Assembly: GCA_946403615.1 (NCBI GenBank)
Contig: CAMJAO010000020.1
Coordinates: forward strand, 1 to 15,302
Direction: 5' to 3'
DNA from: an uncultured Prevotellaceae bacterium
Lineage (GTDB): Bacteria > Bacteroidota > Bacteroidia > Bacteroidales > Bacteroidaceae
DNA length: 15,302 nucleotides
Shown one piece after another: positions 1 to 8,200 of this stretch; position 1 is the first letter of the stretch; each line of letters starts with the position of its first letter. Both the position numbers and the translations under genes were made by a program. The notes under the pieces are model-generated. The model ran no database searches, was not told the origin of the DNA, and was given only the letters and a program-made list of their open reading frames with translations.

Positions 1-77
1 TTCTTGATGAAGCAGAGGCTTGGAATATTGGGATTAGGAAAAGCCTCATTCGGATCGGGTCTGTTTTTTATCTTCAT
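1..77 (-). CDS. Vat/CatB-like xenobiotic O-acetyltransferase, N-terminal fragment cut by the window edge
   Basis: Only the first 25 codons are in the window: an ATG at 77 opens a frame that stays open to base 1. The peptide begins MKIKNRPDPNEAFPNPN and continues to a CFIK motif. I recognise this as the start of CatB-related acetyltransferases, including the streptogramin A acetyltransferases (Vat), whose proteins begin with a short proline/asparagine-rich stretch followed by CFIKN. Family members are trimeric left-handed beta-helix enzymes that move an acetyl group from acetyl-CoA to a hydroxyl of an antibiotic or other small molecule. The catalytic part lies outside the window, so the substrate cannot be judged. 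The start is 17 bases after the stop of the neighbouring acetyltransferase, in the same direction, which fits one operon. Recognition rests on only 25 residues. Confidence 0.62.
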   Translation of the reverse strand, partial: MKIKNRPDPNEAFPNPNIPSLCFIK

Positions 78-94
78 AAATTCCGATTTGTCGG

Positions 95-634
95 TTATAC
101 TTCTATCTTTTTAATCACCTTTGCTGGGTTGCCGCCTTCCACCACATTGTCAGGCACATCTTTTGTCACTACTGCACCTGCGGCAACGACGGCATTTTTG
201 CCAATGGTTACACCCGGCAATATGGTGGAATGACCTCCTATCCACACGTCATCGCCTATGATGATAGGAATACCATAAACATCAAGTATGCGACCTTCAG
301 GCTCCACACGATGGCCTGCAGTGTAGATGCCCACATCAGGACCTATCAGACAGTTGTTGCCAATACGTATCTCTGCCAAGTCGAGCATTGTACAATTGTA
401 GTCGGCATGGAAGTTATCGCCAACGTGAATGTTCTGCCAGAAATCACAGTGAAAGTTGTCGCCAACGAAGGGATTGCTTCCAACGGAGCCGAAAAGTTCC
501 CTGATAATCTCCTGCTTTTCTTGTTGCTCTGCCAATGTAAGGCTGTTCAGCTGTTTTGTCAATAACGACACTTTTGCCATCACTAACAGCACATCATCGC
601 TATTTTCTGTCCTGGAGTAATAGGTCTTTTCCAT
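95..634 (-). CDS. Maltose/galactoside O-acetyltransferase-type enzyme (hexapeptide-repeat, LbH fold)
   Basis: A 179-residue acetyl-CoA-dependent sugar O-acetyltransferase of the LacA/Maa group. Residues 60-100 carry the family core (NFHCDFWQNIHVGDNFHADYN, then LDLAEIRIGNN). The YTAGH segment places the expected catalytic histidine at 108. Residues 124-165 are classic hexapeptide repeats (IIIGDDVWIGGHSTILPGVTIG, AVVAAGAVVTKDV), followed by GNPAKVIKKI at the C-terminus. In the family the enzyme is a cytoplasmic trimer. The first 50 residues are charged and helical and do not closely resemble the usual maltose acetyltransferase N-terminal helix, so the acceptor may not be maltose or galactoside. 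The ATG at 634 is 13 bases after the stop of the small membrane protein gene, and the gene is followed 17 bases later by a second acetyltransferase. The enzyme class is firm, the natural substrate is not. Confidence 0.9.
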   Translation of the reverse strand: MEKTYYSRTENSDDVLLVMAKVSLLTKQLNSLTLAEQQEKQEIIRELFGSVGSNPFVGDNFHCDFWQNIHVGDNFHADYNCTMLDLAEIRIGNNCLIGPDVGIYTAGHRVEPEGRILDVYGIPIIIGDDVWIGGHSTILPGVTIGKNAVVAAGAVVTKDVPDNVVEGGNPAKVIKKIEV

Positions 635-647
635 ACGACATGATTTA

Positions 648-848
648 TTATTTTGTGTATTTATAAACTGCGATTGTCGGAATGATGATCAATAGCAATA
701 ATGATATCTCCACGATTGCATATGACCCGAAATAGTCCACCAATGTCTGGAACTTCAGGACTCCATCAACCAGAAAGACCCAAAAGGCAAACCAGCAGAT
801 GAAAAAAATGGCAGTATACTTGATTTTCCGTTTCTTTAGTTTCATCAT
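648..848 (-). CDS. Small two-helix membrane protein of unknown function
   Basis: I do not recognise a family. From the ATG at 848 the protein has 66 residues. A basic start (MMKLKKRKIKY) is followed by a hydrophobic helix (TAIFFICWFAFWVFLV), a short polar link (DGVLKFQTLVDYFGS) and a second hydrophobic helix (VEISLLLLIIIPTIAV) ending in YKYTK. This predicts two membrane spans with both ends on the cytoplasmic side. The frame is open further upstream to an ATG at 869. I prefer 848 because it gives a 4-base ATGA overlap with the stop codon of the MBL hydrolase gene, a usual sign of translational coupling, and because it puts the positive charges at the N-terminus. The next gene starts 13 bases downstream. 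Possible roles, such as anchoring or partnering the hydrolase, are inference only. Confidence 0.6.
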   Translation of the reverse strand: MMKLKKRKIKYTAIFFICWFAFWVFLVDGVLKFQTLVDYFGSYAIVEISLLLLIIIPTIAVYKYTK

Positions 849-1639
849 ATTTCTTTTGATGTTCCACATGAGAAAGGATGTATCTGGTCTCCCATTATCT
901 TTTGCAAAGTACTAAACACCGAATCGCCGGTACAATGGCTGGTATAAAAAAGCGTTTCAGGATAATGGTCTTTAAGCCTTTCTGACAGAGCGGTCAATTC
1001 TTCTTCCGTTTCGTAATCATCGAGCAAATGAAAACCGCCGACGACAGAATGAACAGGCCAAGGACATGCCGACAGGATGTTCTCCAATCCGCTGTGGGCA
1101 CAACCGGTAAAAAGCAGCCCGTCTGCATAGAGTGCCAGTTCATGTCGGAAATCGTCATGAATATGCTCTCCTTCAGCATTCAATACAAATAGATGCTGGT
1201 TTCCCTTCGGCGTCGGGTGATTTTGGGGGATATGGGCAATAATCTGTAGGGCATGATCAATCCTGCAATTTTCATCGACAGACAGCAGTCGCTCCCCTGG
1301 TATTTCAGGCCAGACAGTCGTGATGCTATGCAGATATGTTCGCTTTGAGAAGAATTGGCCCTTGATGGCATCGGGCGAGACGATAATCTTTGCTTTCTTG
1401 TTGATCTCCATGAAATGACGCAAGCCTCCGGCATGGTCACTGTGTCCGTGGGAGATAAAGACATAATCAACTGTACTGAGGTCAACACCCAATCGTCTTG
1501 CATTGCGGATAAACAAATCACTGGCACCCGTATCAAGCAACACACGGTATTTGTCCGTCTCCAACAAGATAGATAATCCGTGCTCCGTTTCCAGTGCGGG
1601 GGCATTCGTGCGATTGTCTGCTAATACTGTCCATTTCAT
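845..1639 (-). CDS. MBL-fold metallo-hydrolase (COG1237-like)
   Basis: A 264-residue metallo-beta-lactamase-fold protein. The metal-binding signature SHGHSDHAGG is at residues 63-72 (H64, H66, D68, H69). It is preceded by LLDTGASDLFIRNARRLGVDL, typical of the group. Further metal ligands are expected at H182 in TGCAHSG (178-184), at H204 in GGFHL and at H235 in TSHCTG. The GCAHSG and GGFH segments resemble the COG1237 group that includes archaeal dihydropterin-ribofuranosylaminobenzene 5'-phosphate synthase, rather than true beta-lactamases or glyoxalases. There is no signal peptide, so it is probably cytoplasmic. The reaction cannot be told from the sequence. The ATG at 1639 is 40 bases after the end of the Fic remnant, and the gene overlaps the next one by 4 bases. 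Confidence 0.88.
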   Translation of the reverse strand: MKWTVLADNRTNAPALETEHGLSILLETDKYRVLLDTGASDLFIRNARRLGVDLSTVDYVFISHGHSDHAGGLRHFMEINKKAKIIVSPDAIKGQFFSKRTYLHSITTVWPEIPGERLLSVDENCRIDHALQIIAHIPQNHPTPKGNQHLFVLNAEGEHIHDDFRHELALYADGLLFTGCAHSGLENILSACPWPVHSVVGGFHLLDDYETEEELTALSERLKDHYPETLFYTSHCTGDSVFSTLQKIMGDQIHPFSCGTSKEI

Positions 1640-1679
1640 ATGCTTTCACATTTGGTCAAAACACCTCTGCTTTTTTCAT

Positions 1680-2099
1680 CTATCGCTTTATATAGGCTGT
1701 AGATCTCCCTGCTCCGATCTTTTCTATATAACCTGTAGTAACCAGTTCAGCCAAAGTCCGTTCTATTGTTGTCATACTGATGTCGGGACACAGGGCTGCG
1801 ATATCTGCCTTTCTTATTTTACCAAGTTTTTTGTCAAAAACAGCCTTCACACGATTAGGCTTTGATAGTTTACGGTAATTCAGATACTCGACACGGTCTT
1901 GGAATTCCTTATAGCCTTTTAGCAACACACCAAGATAATAACGGATGAAAGGTAGATAGTCATTGTTATCCTCGTGCCATTGAGCTGAACTGTCCTTCAA
2001 TGCCTCGTAATAGGTCTCTTTTGTCTTTTCTATCAACAATTCTAAACTGATGTATTTTCCAACGATGTAGCCTGTCCGATAGAGCAACAGAAGAGTAAG
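1680..2099 (-). pseudogene. Fic-family protein, C-terminal remnant with winged-helix domain (catalytic part lost)
   Basis: The readable homology starts at about 2099 with LTLLLLYRTGYIVGKYIS and runs to a TAG at 1680. In Fic AMP-transferases with C-terminal winged helices, this TLLLLYRxGYIVGKYIS segment follows directly after the catalytic motif HPFxDGNGR. Here that motif and the roughly 200 residues normally before it are missing. Upstream of 2099 the frame continues for only about 14 unrelated codons (KQKCFYARKLKRC in reverse order) to a TGA at 2144-2142, and no ATG opens the frame. What remains is the helical segment LIEKTKETYYEAL..WHEDNNDYLPFIRYYLGVLLKGY and a winged helix (roughly the last 50 residues, KIRKADIAALCPDISMTTIERTLAELV..GYIEKIGAGRSTAYI). 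A TTG at 2087 could in theory start a 135-residue DNA-binding protein, so residual regulatory activity is possible. The MBL gene follows 40 bases downstream. Confidence 0.78.
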
Positions 2100-2109
2100 C
2101 TTTTGCTTG

Positions 2110-2117
2110 CAAAAATA
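2110..2117 (-). promoter_or_regulatory. Possible Bacteroidota -7 promoter box before the Fic remnant
   Basis: On the minus strand the bases read TATTTTTG, a full match to the TAnnTTTG -7 consensus of Bacteroidota promoters. No TTTG lies at the usual 19-21 bases upstream. The nearest one (2146-2143) is 25 bases away, so the match may be chance. It lies just downstream of the operator-like motif copies and about 11 bases before the point where Fic homology begins. This would fit the original fic promoter having survived the deletion and now driving the left gene cluster. Confidence 0.28.
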
Positions 2118-2130
2118 CGCTTTTCTCTTT

Positions 2131-2194
2131 AATTTTCTACATCAAAACATAATTTTCTGCATCTTTTTTCCTCAAAATGATGCAGAAAATTATG
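2131..2194. promoter_or_regulatory. Operator-like array: three copies of a 13-base motif, two of them in an exact inverted repeat
   Basis: The plus strand shows AATTTTCTACATC at 2131-2143, AATTTTCTGCATC at 2151-2163 and the reverse complement GATGCAGAAAATT at 2179-2191. The first two differ by one base and are offset by exactly 20 bases, about two helical turns. The second and third extend to a perfect 16-base inverted repeat (2148-2163 and 2179-2194) around a 15-base spacer. The array sits just upstream of a broken Fic gene whose surviving domain is a winged helix. Repeated sites of this sort often bind such regulators. That this is the Fic protein's own operator is inference. As an RNA hairpin the 16-base stem could also act as a terminator, but the even spacing of the direct copies points to protein binding. 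Confidence 0.5.
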
Positions 2195-2261
2195 ATGAAT
2201 AAATAAATAGCCTTAACAAAATGACGATAAACACGCTCATCAAACAATATATGCTAGCGTT

Positions 2262-2293
2262 GATACTTTGAAATCATGAGTTTTCAAACTATC
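2262..2293 (-). terminator. Imperfect hairpin directly after the last gene of the hydrolase operon
   Basis: Arms 2262-2273 (GATACTTTGAAA) and 2282-2293 (TTTCAAACTATC) pair at 11 of 12 positions with one C-C mismatch and an 8-base loop. The structure abuts the TGA stop (2296-2294) of the 950-residue GH2 gene. Position and shape suit transcript 3'-end formation or protection, but the stem is AT-rich and no T-run follows on the minus strand, so a classical intrinsic terminator is not supported. Confidence 0.35.
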
Positions 2294-5146
2294 TCAATCA
2301 AATACCAACCCTATCCTTATTTCATCGTTTCCGTTCACCCAATGTGGTTGGGCGCTCGGGCCGTTCAGGTCTGTTGTGTTCACCTTGTTCCTCACGGCGG
2401 GTATCACTTTCAAAACTGACAGCCCTGTTTCAGGAAGGGTATAAAGCAGATGGTCACGCCCGTCGCGTGGCTGATAGATGCCCACAAACTGGTTGATGTC
2501 TCCGGGTTCGATGAAAATCTGTCCTTCGGTTGTGCCCACCTCCATCCATCTGACATGTGAGAAATAGCCCTTAAACTCAGGGTATTCAAACGATTCACCG
2601 GGGATGGGGTCATTATAATCGTTCTGCCATATACCATACTGCGGGCCTTCCATGCGGTTCTGCCACACGCGGTAGGGACCGTCGCCCACCCATCGTTTCC
2701 ATTTTACCTTTTCCTCAGGATAATCGAAACAAATACCCATCAGATCCACCACGCCTGAGAAATGATAGTTGGCGGTCAACGTGACGCGTCCGTCGATGGC
2801 AAACATCCATTGCACTTCATCAAGTGAACCATGGCGATATTTTACTGTCAACACATTGTCTTTAAGTTCAAACCCGTCAAATTCTCCTTGATCGGCATAA
2901 AGTGCGTATTGGGTCTTCTTGTCGAAGGCCTCCTTGGCGTCGTGGTTGTAGAATTGGTCAAACGAGCGGTCGCTTCTGCGTGCAGCCACAAATTTCGGCC
3001 CGTTGTTCAGTGTGTAGGTCTTACCTCCGTGTTCCACACGCTGCAACATCCCGTTTTTTTGCGAAAACGTATAGGTATATTGGTCTGCCTTAACTACATA
3101 GGTTTCGCCGTTTGCTTGTCCTTGACATCTTGCACTCGGCATGTCGGGCAATGCAACATCGTCGAAGAGACGGAAATCCCAAGTAAAAATTTCTTCTTCG
3201 TGATTCGGACCATAGACCGCCAACTCGAGTACTTCCGCCGATTGGGGCTTGGCAGGCAACGAAAGGGTACATGTCTCATGGGGTTTTACGTCAGGTGAGG
3301 GAATCTGCCCTGCCTTGATTTCCCGTAGCTTGGTTTCGCCTTCATCGGGCATTTGCAAATAACGATAGGAAAAAAAGCAGTCTTTCAGATTGGTAAAGTC
3401 ATAATGGTTCTCTACAGTCAATTGGTCGTCGCTGAGTGTCACTTGCACAGGACTCCACACCTGCTTGATAGTAAAATATGAACCCTCTTTCTCGAAATGC
3501 GGTCCCACGATGCCGTCTGCACCGAAATTGCCGACGCAGTCGATTTGGCCGTCGCGGTCGGTCCTTACCACTCCCTCGTCAGCCAAATCCCAAAGGAATC
3601 CGCCGGCGCAACGGGGATTGGACATCATCAGTCGCCAATAATCGGCCAAACCTGCTCCGTGACCGCCATCATACAAACCGTGCAGAAACTCGGTAGGCAT
3701 GAATATCTCTTTTTGGCGCATATATTCTGCTGTCTCGCCCCATGAGCGATAGTGTTTTGTCTCAAAACCGTTGCGGTTGGCCCATGGATAGAGCACCACG
3801 CGCTGCTGCGGGTCGAATTTGGCGAAGAAGGGCTCCAATTCGTAGTTGAAACCGCCCTCATTACCGTTGCTCCAGAAGATGACACTCGGGTGGTTCACGT
3901 CGCGCGTCACCATCTCCTCAACCAACTGCTGGCCGATGATGGTCTCATGTGCCCAGTGCCATCCGCTCAATTCGTTCTCCACATAAAGTCCCAATGAGTC
4001 GCAAGCATCGAGAAACTCTGGGTCGGCGGGGTAGTGCGACAGTCTCACCGCATTCATGTTCATGCCCTTGATGAGTTTCACGTCTTCAATGTTCTTTTCC
4101 TTCGACAGCGTGCGGCCGCTCTCAGGACGGAATGAATGGCGGTTTACGCCCTTGAAAATGACTTTTTGCCCGTTGATATACACGCCGTCGCTCTCACGGT
4201 ATTCAATGGTGCGGAAACCGAATTTCTCTCGTTCCTCATGCAGTGTCCTGCCGTCAGTGTCTTTCAAGGTGAAGACGGCGATATAGCGGTTGGGGGTCTC
4301 GGAGGTCCACAATTTAGGGTTGTTAACCGTAAAATCGGTTTTCAACAGGTCGCTGCCGCCGGTTGCAGTCCCTTTTCCCACACTGTGCCCGTCAAGGTCT
4401 TGGATGTCCACTTCGACGATGGCACCCGGCAATGAACGGTTCAGGTAAACATCGGCTTGAAAACGTCCGTCCATGCCGGCATTAATAGCGGTTCGACGGA
4501 TGTTCTGCGGGGGCTTGCTCATTACGAAGACGGGACGGATGATGCCGCCGAAATTCCAATAGTCAGCACGGCGCTCGGCCATGTTCACTTGTGTGTTCTC
4601 ACTCTCTTTGCTCACCTCTACCTCCAGGCGGTTTTTCTTCTTGCCTGTGAATATTCGGTCCGACACATCGAGATAGAAACGGTAGAAACCGCCGTGATGC
4701 ACCTCGCCGCCTTTTCTGCCGTTGATGGTCACTTTCGCATCGGTCATCACCGCCTCAAAAACGAGAAATATCTGACGCCCCTCCCATGACTCGGGCAAGG
4801 TGAACTCATATTTATACAATCCCTTTTCATTGGCAATGCCTTCGGGCTCTGCTTTGCCGTAAAACCGCATGCCGTATTGATATGTGCCGAAGCCTTGCAA
4901 CTCCCAGCACGACGGTACGCCTATCTTCGTCCATTTACCCGAATTGCGCCCGTCGGTGCAGAAGAAGTCCCAATTCACCATGTCGTCGCAACCCCTTCCG
5001 CTTAAATATTGCGTCTGTGTCAGCACATCCGTTTTCTTTGCCTTTGCATCTGCCTTTTTCGTCTGAGCAATGATTTCAGGTGTCAAACCAACGCTGCACA
5101 AACACCACAAGGCCGCCAAAGCAGCCGCATATCGTTTGATGATCAT
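2294..5146 (-). CDS. Secreted GH2 family glycoside hydrolase (beta-galactosidase/beta-glucuronidase-like), 950 aa
   Basis: The protein starts with a signal peptide (basic MIIKRY, hydrophobic core, cleavage probably near residue 28 after EIIAQ) followed by a lysine/alanine-rich linker. The GH2 order follows: jelly-roll sugar-binding domain (about 50-210, with the family segment RADYWNFGGIIRPVFV), an immunoglobulin-like domain (about 215-315), and the TIM barrel from about 320 (VIFKGVNRHSF, NMNAVRLSHYPADPEFLDACD). The acid/base is expected at E430 in WSNGNEGG and the nucleophile at E486 in MPTEFLHG. Some 400 further residues form C-terminal beta domains ending in EIRIGLVFD. It cuts a beta-linked (or equivalent) terminal sugar from an oligosaccharide by the retaining mechanism. 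ENELSGWHWAHE replaces the DEANIExHG of LacZ, so galactose specificity should not be assumed. It is the last gene of the operon, 75 bases after the LacZ-type gene. Confidence 0.9.
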   Translation of the reverse strand: MIIKRYAAALAALWCLCSVGLTPEIIAQTKKADAKAKKTDVLTQTQYLSGRGCDDMVNWDFFCTDGRNSGKWTKIGVPSCWELQGFGTYQYGMRFYGKAEPEGIANEKGLYKYEFTLPESWEGRQIFLVFEAVMTDAKVTINGRKGGEVHHGGFYRFYLDVSDRIFTGKKKNRLEVEVSKESENTQVNMAERRADYWNFGGIIRPVFVMSKPPQNIRRTAINAGMDGRFQADVYLNRSLPGAIVEVDIQDLDGHSVGKGTATGGSDLLKTDFTVNNPKLWTSETPNRYIAVFTLKDTDGRTLHEEREKFGFRTIEYRESDGVYINGQKVIFKGVNRHSFRPESGRTLSKEKNIEDVKLIKGMNMNAVRLSHYPADPEFLDACDSLGLYVENELSGWHWAHETIIGQQLVEEMVTRDVNHPSVIFWSNGNEGGFNYELEPFFAKFDPQQRVVLYPWANRNGFETKHYRSWGETAEYMRQKEIFMPTEFLHGLYDGGHGAGLADYWRLMMSNPRCAGGFLWDLADEGVVRTDRDGQIDCVGNFGADGIVGPHFEKEGSYFTIKQVWSPVQVTLSDDQLTVENHYDFTNLKDCFFSYRYLQMPDEGETKLREIKAGQIPSPDVKPHETCTLSLPAKPQSAEVLELAVYGPNHEEEIFTWDFRLFDDVALPDMPSARCQGQANGETYVVKADQYTYTFSQKNGMLQRVEHGGKTYTLNNGPKFVAARRSDRSFDQFYNHDAKEAFDKKTQYALYADQGEFDGFELKDNVLTVKYRHGSLDEVQWMFAIDGRVTLTANYHFSGVVDLMGICFDYPEEKVKWKRWVGDGPYRVWQNRMEGPQYGIWQNDYNDPIPGESFEYPEFKGYFSHVRWMEVGTTEGQIFIEPGDINQFVGIYQPRDGRDHLLYTLPETGLSVLKVIPAVRNKVNTTDLNGPSAQPHWVNGNDEIRIGLVFD

Positions 5147-5221
5147 ATCTCTTTTCTGTTTTATAAAATGACTCCTATTGTCTTTGTTTGTAACCGCGAG
5201 TCAACCCGATTCGGCTGACCT

Positions 5222-8200
5222 CTATTTCCGTGTAATCCTCAGTCGCAGTTCTTTCTCTTTGGGTTCGATGGCATATTTCTTCAGCACGCCTGGACCGCAT
5301 GAACTGTTGCCCAAACCCATTACTGCCGCATCGATATGCAGATAGATGTAATCCGGGTCCTCAGTCAGGTCACAGTCATGAGCGGTCTCGACAAGATGTT
5401 GCTGACTATATGGGATGGCTGTAAAGGAGAACGGAACTCCTTCGCAACTGAATGTCCAACCATGGCCTTTCTTGTCGGTCAGTTGCAGATAGGCAGTGTC
5501 ATCGTGATTGCCGCTGTATTGTGGATGCGGGTAGTGTACATACTGATCGCTCACGGTGCTTTTCCATAGTCCTATCGTGGTGGAGGCATGTCGGTCAGGG
5601 TAGTTGTCCTGAGGACCGCGCCCGAAATAGGTCAATTGCTGAAAGTTTTTTTGCAGTGCAAAGGTGATACCCATGCAGGGTAGGGTAGGCAGTTCGCCCT
5701 GCGGTTCGAATCGTGCACACAGTTCGATGCTGCCGTCAACAAACGCGCTGATGTCATAATGTGTCAGGATGCGCCCATGACGTGTCAGGGTGGCGATGGT
5801 CCCTTTGCCGTGCACGTTGCCGTCAGCGGTCTTCTCGATGGACAGTGGTCTGACTATGCTGTCACGCATCTCATTCAACCCCTCATTCGTCCATTCTTTG
5901 GCTATCCAGTTGCCAAAGCCCTTGTCATTGTCGGTAGGAGCACGGAAGAAATGGGGGCGCAACCGCTCTGCCCATTCTCTGACGAGTGCCGTCTGCTCCG
6001 AGGCATCCATTTTTTTTGCCATCTGCTGTTTCCTCAAATTTGTCAATGCCTTTGCAACCCATGTGTCATTGATGACAAACTGCTGGTGGCATATCTCATA
6101 ACCAGCTTTGGCCCAACGTGTATCGTGTTTCAATATCACACTCACGTCTATCAGACCGTCATGCTCTGTCTGGCGGATATCATAGTCGTCTAACTGGCAA
6201 TTTTCATCGCGTAATACAGACTGCACTTTATTCCCTACAAGCATAAACTGCACTGGCGAATAAACGGCCTTCACTTCCTCATATTTTGGCGTTGGCTGTC
6301 TGTCGCTGCTTACGATGCCTTTCAAACAGAAGGCTTTCAGATTGGGCGCATCGCCGAAGTCGCCACCGTAGGCGGTCATCACTTTACCGTCATCGCGTCT
6401 GACGAAGATGCCCTCGTCTGCCCATTCCCAGATGAAACCGCCAGCCATCCTCGGATGACTGTAAATCTCATTCCAATACTCTTGCAGATTGCCGAGTGCA
6501 TTGCCCATGACATGAGCATATTCGCTTGTGAGCACAGGTCGGTTGTCACCCTTGTCAAGAGCGATGCTCAGCAATCGTTCCCACCTCGCATTCTCAGGCC
6601 GTTCCATGTTGCTGTCTTTCACCCCGGGATTCAGATATTCCTCCTGTGTCCTCGGATAAAACCTCGATATGACATCCACACACGATGGATCGTTCAATTG
6701 TGAATTGCCAATTGTGAATTGTGAGTCATTTGATTGTGAATTACCCTGCGCACCTTCATAATGTACAAACCGTGTCGGGTCAAACTCGTGTATCCATGCC
6801 GCTGTCAAGGCAAAATTAGTGCCCCAACCGGCTTCGTTTCCAAGACTCCAAAAGATGACCGACGGATGGTTGCGGTCGCGTATTACAAGCCGTTGTGTGC
6901 GGTCTATCCATGCTGCTGCCCACGACGGATCGCTGGCCAACTGCCCACGCAGACCATGTTCCTCTATATCGGCTTCATCCATCACATACAATCCGATGCT
7001 GTCGCACAACTCATACCATCGTTCGGTGTTGGGGTAGTGGCAGGTGCGAACGGCGTTAATGTTGGCGCGTTTCATCAGCAGGATGTCTTGCAACATCCGT
7101 TCCTCGCTCATCACGTGTCCCGTCTCAGGGTCCATCTCATGGCGGTTCACACCACGCATACGCACCTGCTTGCCGTTCACGAGTATCATGCCGTCGCGTA
7201 TCTCTATCTGGCGGAATCCAACTTTCGTCTCTGCTTGTTCCAATGTTTTGCCCTTGCTGTCAATGAGGGTCAGGCGCAGGGTGTAGAGATACGGTGTCTC
7301 CGCACTCCATTTCTTCGGTTTTTTCACCACGGCGCTCATCCATCCCCATTTCGGATAACCGCGCTGTGGGGTGCGGTCGTTCATGATGGCGGCTTTATGG
7401 TCGAGGTTGAGCATAGGCACTGCATCTTGTGTCAGCACGCTGTCCAAGATCATTTTTCCGGCCTCGTCATACAGTCGCGCCTCCAGCCGGCAACCTTCTC
7501 CACGTTCACCGCCTGTCACAGACAATTCAGGATGAATCACCAGCAAGGCGTCTTCATAGTTATTATCCAACAGGGAGCGGACCCCGAAGTCGCGGATGCG
7601 TATCTTTGGCGTGGTATAGAGCGTGATGCTGCGGTGAATGCCCGCCATGCGCCACATATCCTGGTCTTCCAGATAACTTCCGTCGCTGTATTTCAACACC
7701 TCAAGGGTGATTTGATTCATGCCTGGTCGCAGATAGTCTGTCACACGAAATTCCGCAGGTTCCATGCTGCCTTGTGAATAGCCTGCGCGCTTGCCGTTCA
7801 CCCACACATAAAATGCGCTGCTGACGGCCCCAAAGCGCAAATACACCTCTTGTCCTTGCCATTGCGCTGGCAGGGCGAACTGCCGCCGATACACTCCCGT
7901 CGGGTTACGTTCCTCATAGGCCGTGTAGTTCTTTTTAGGTTCGCCCATCACACGTGGCGGGTCTATCTTGAACGTATAGCCGCTGCTGCTGTAAATCGGC
8001 GTGCCATAACGCGGATAACCTGTCGGAGGCACTTCCCAATCACCCGGCACGGGAAACACGCTCCATGATGCGTCATCAAAGTCTGTGCGGAAAAAGCCCT
8101 CGGGTTGCTCATCAGGTGTCTTGGTCCAATGGAATTTCCACAGTCCGTCTAATGACAATTGCCTGTCGCCGGCCTTCTCACCATACGGCATAAAATAGGC

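Noticed and set aside
15..47. Inverted repeat GAGGCTT/AAGCCTC as a terminator after the acetyltransferase gene
   Set aside because: The 7-base arms with a 19-base loop lie inside the opening codons of the Vat-like gene, so the match is probably chance.
845..1639. Beta-lactamase resistance gene
   Set aside because: The HxHxDH motif shows the MBL fold, but the GCAHSG and GGFH segments and the lack of a signal peptide point to the COG1237-like group, not to secreted beta-lactamases.
2148..2194. CRISPR or insertion-sequence ends
   Set aside because: Only three short motif copies are present, one inverted, with no spacer array, no transposase and no target duplication. An operator array fits better.
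6761..7777. Long open frame on the plus strand (338 codons)
   Set aside because: It lies wholly opposite the strongly conserved LacZ-type gene, has a histidine/cysteine-rich composition without any domain pattern, and is best explained by the codon bias of the real gene.
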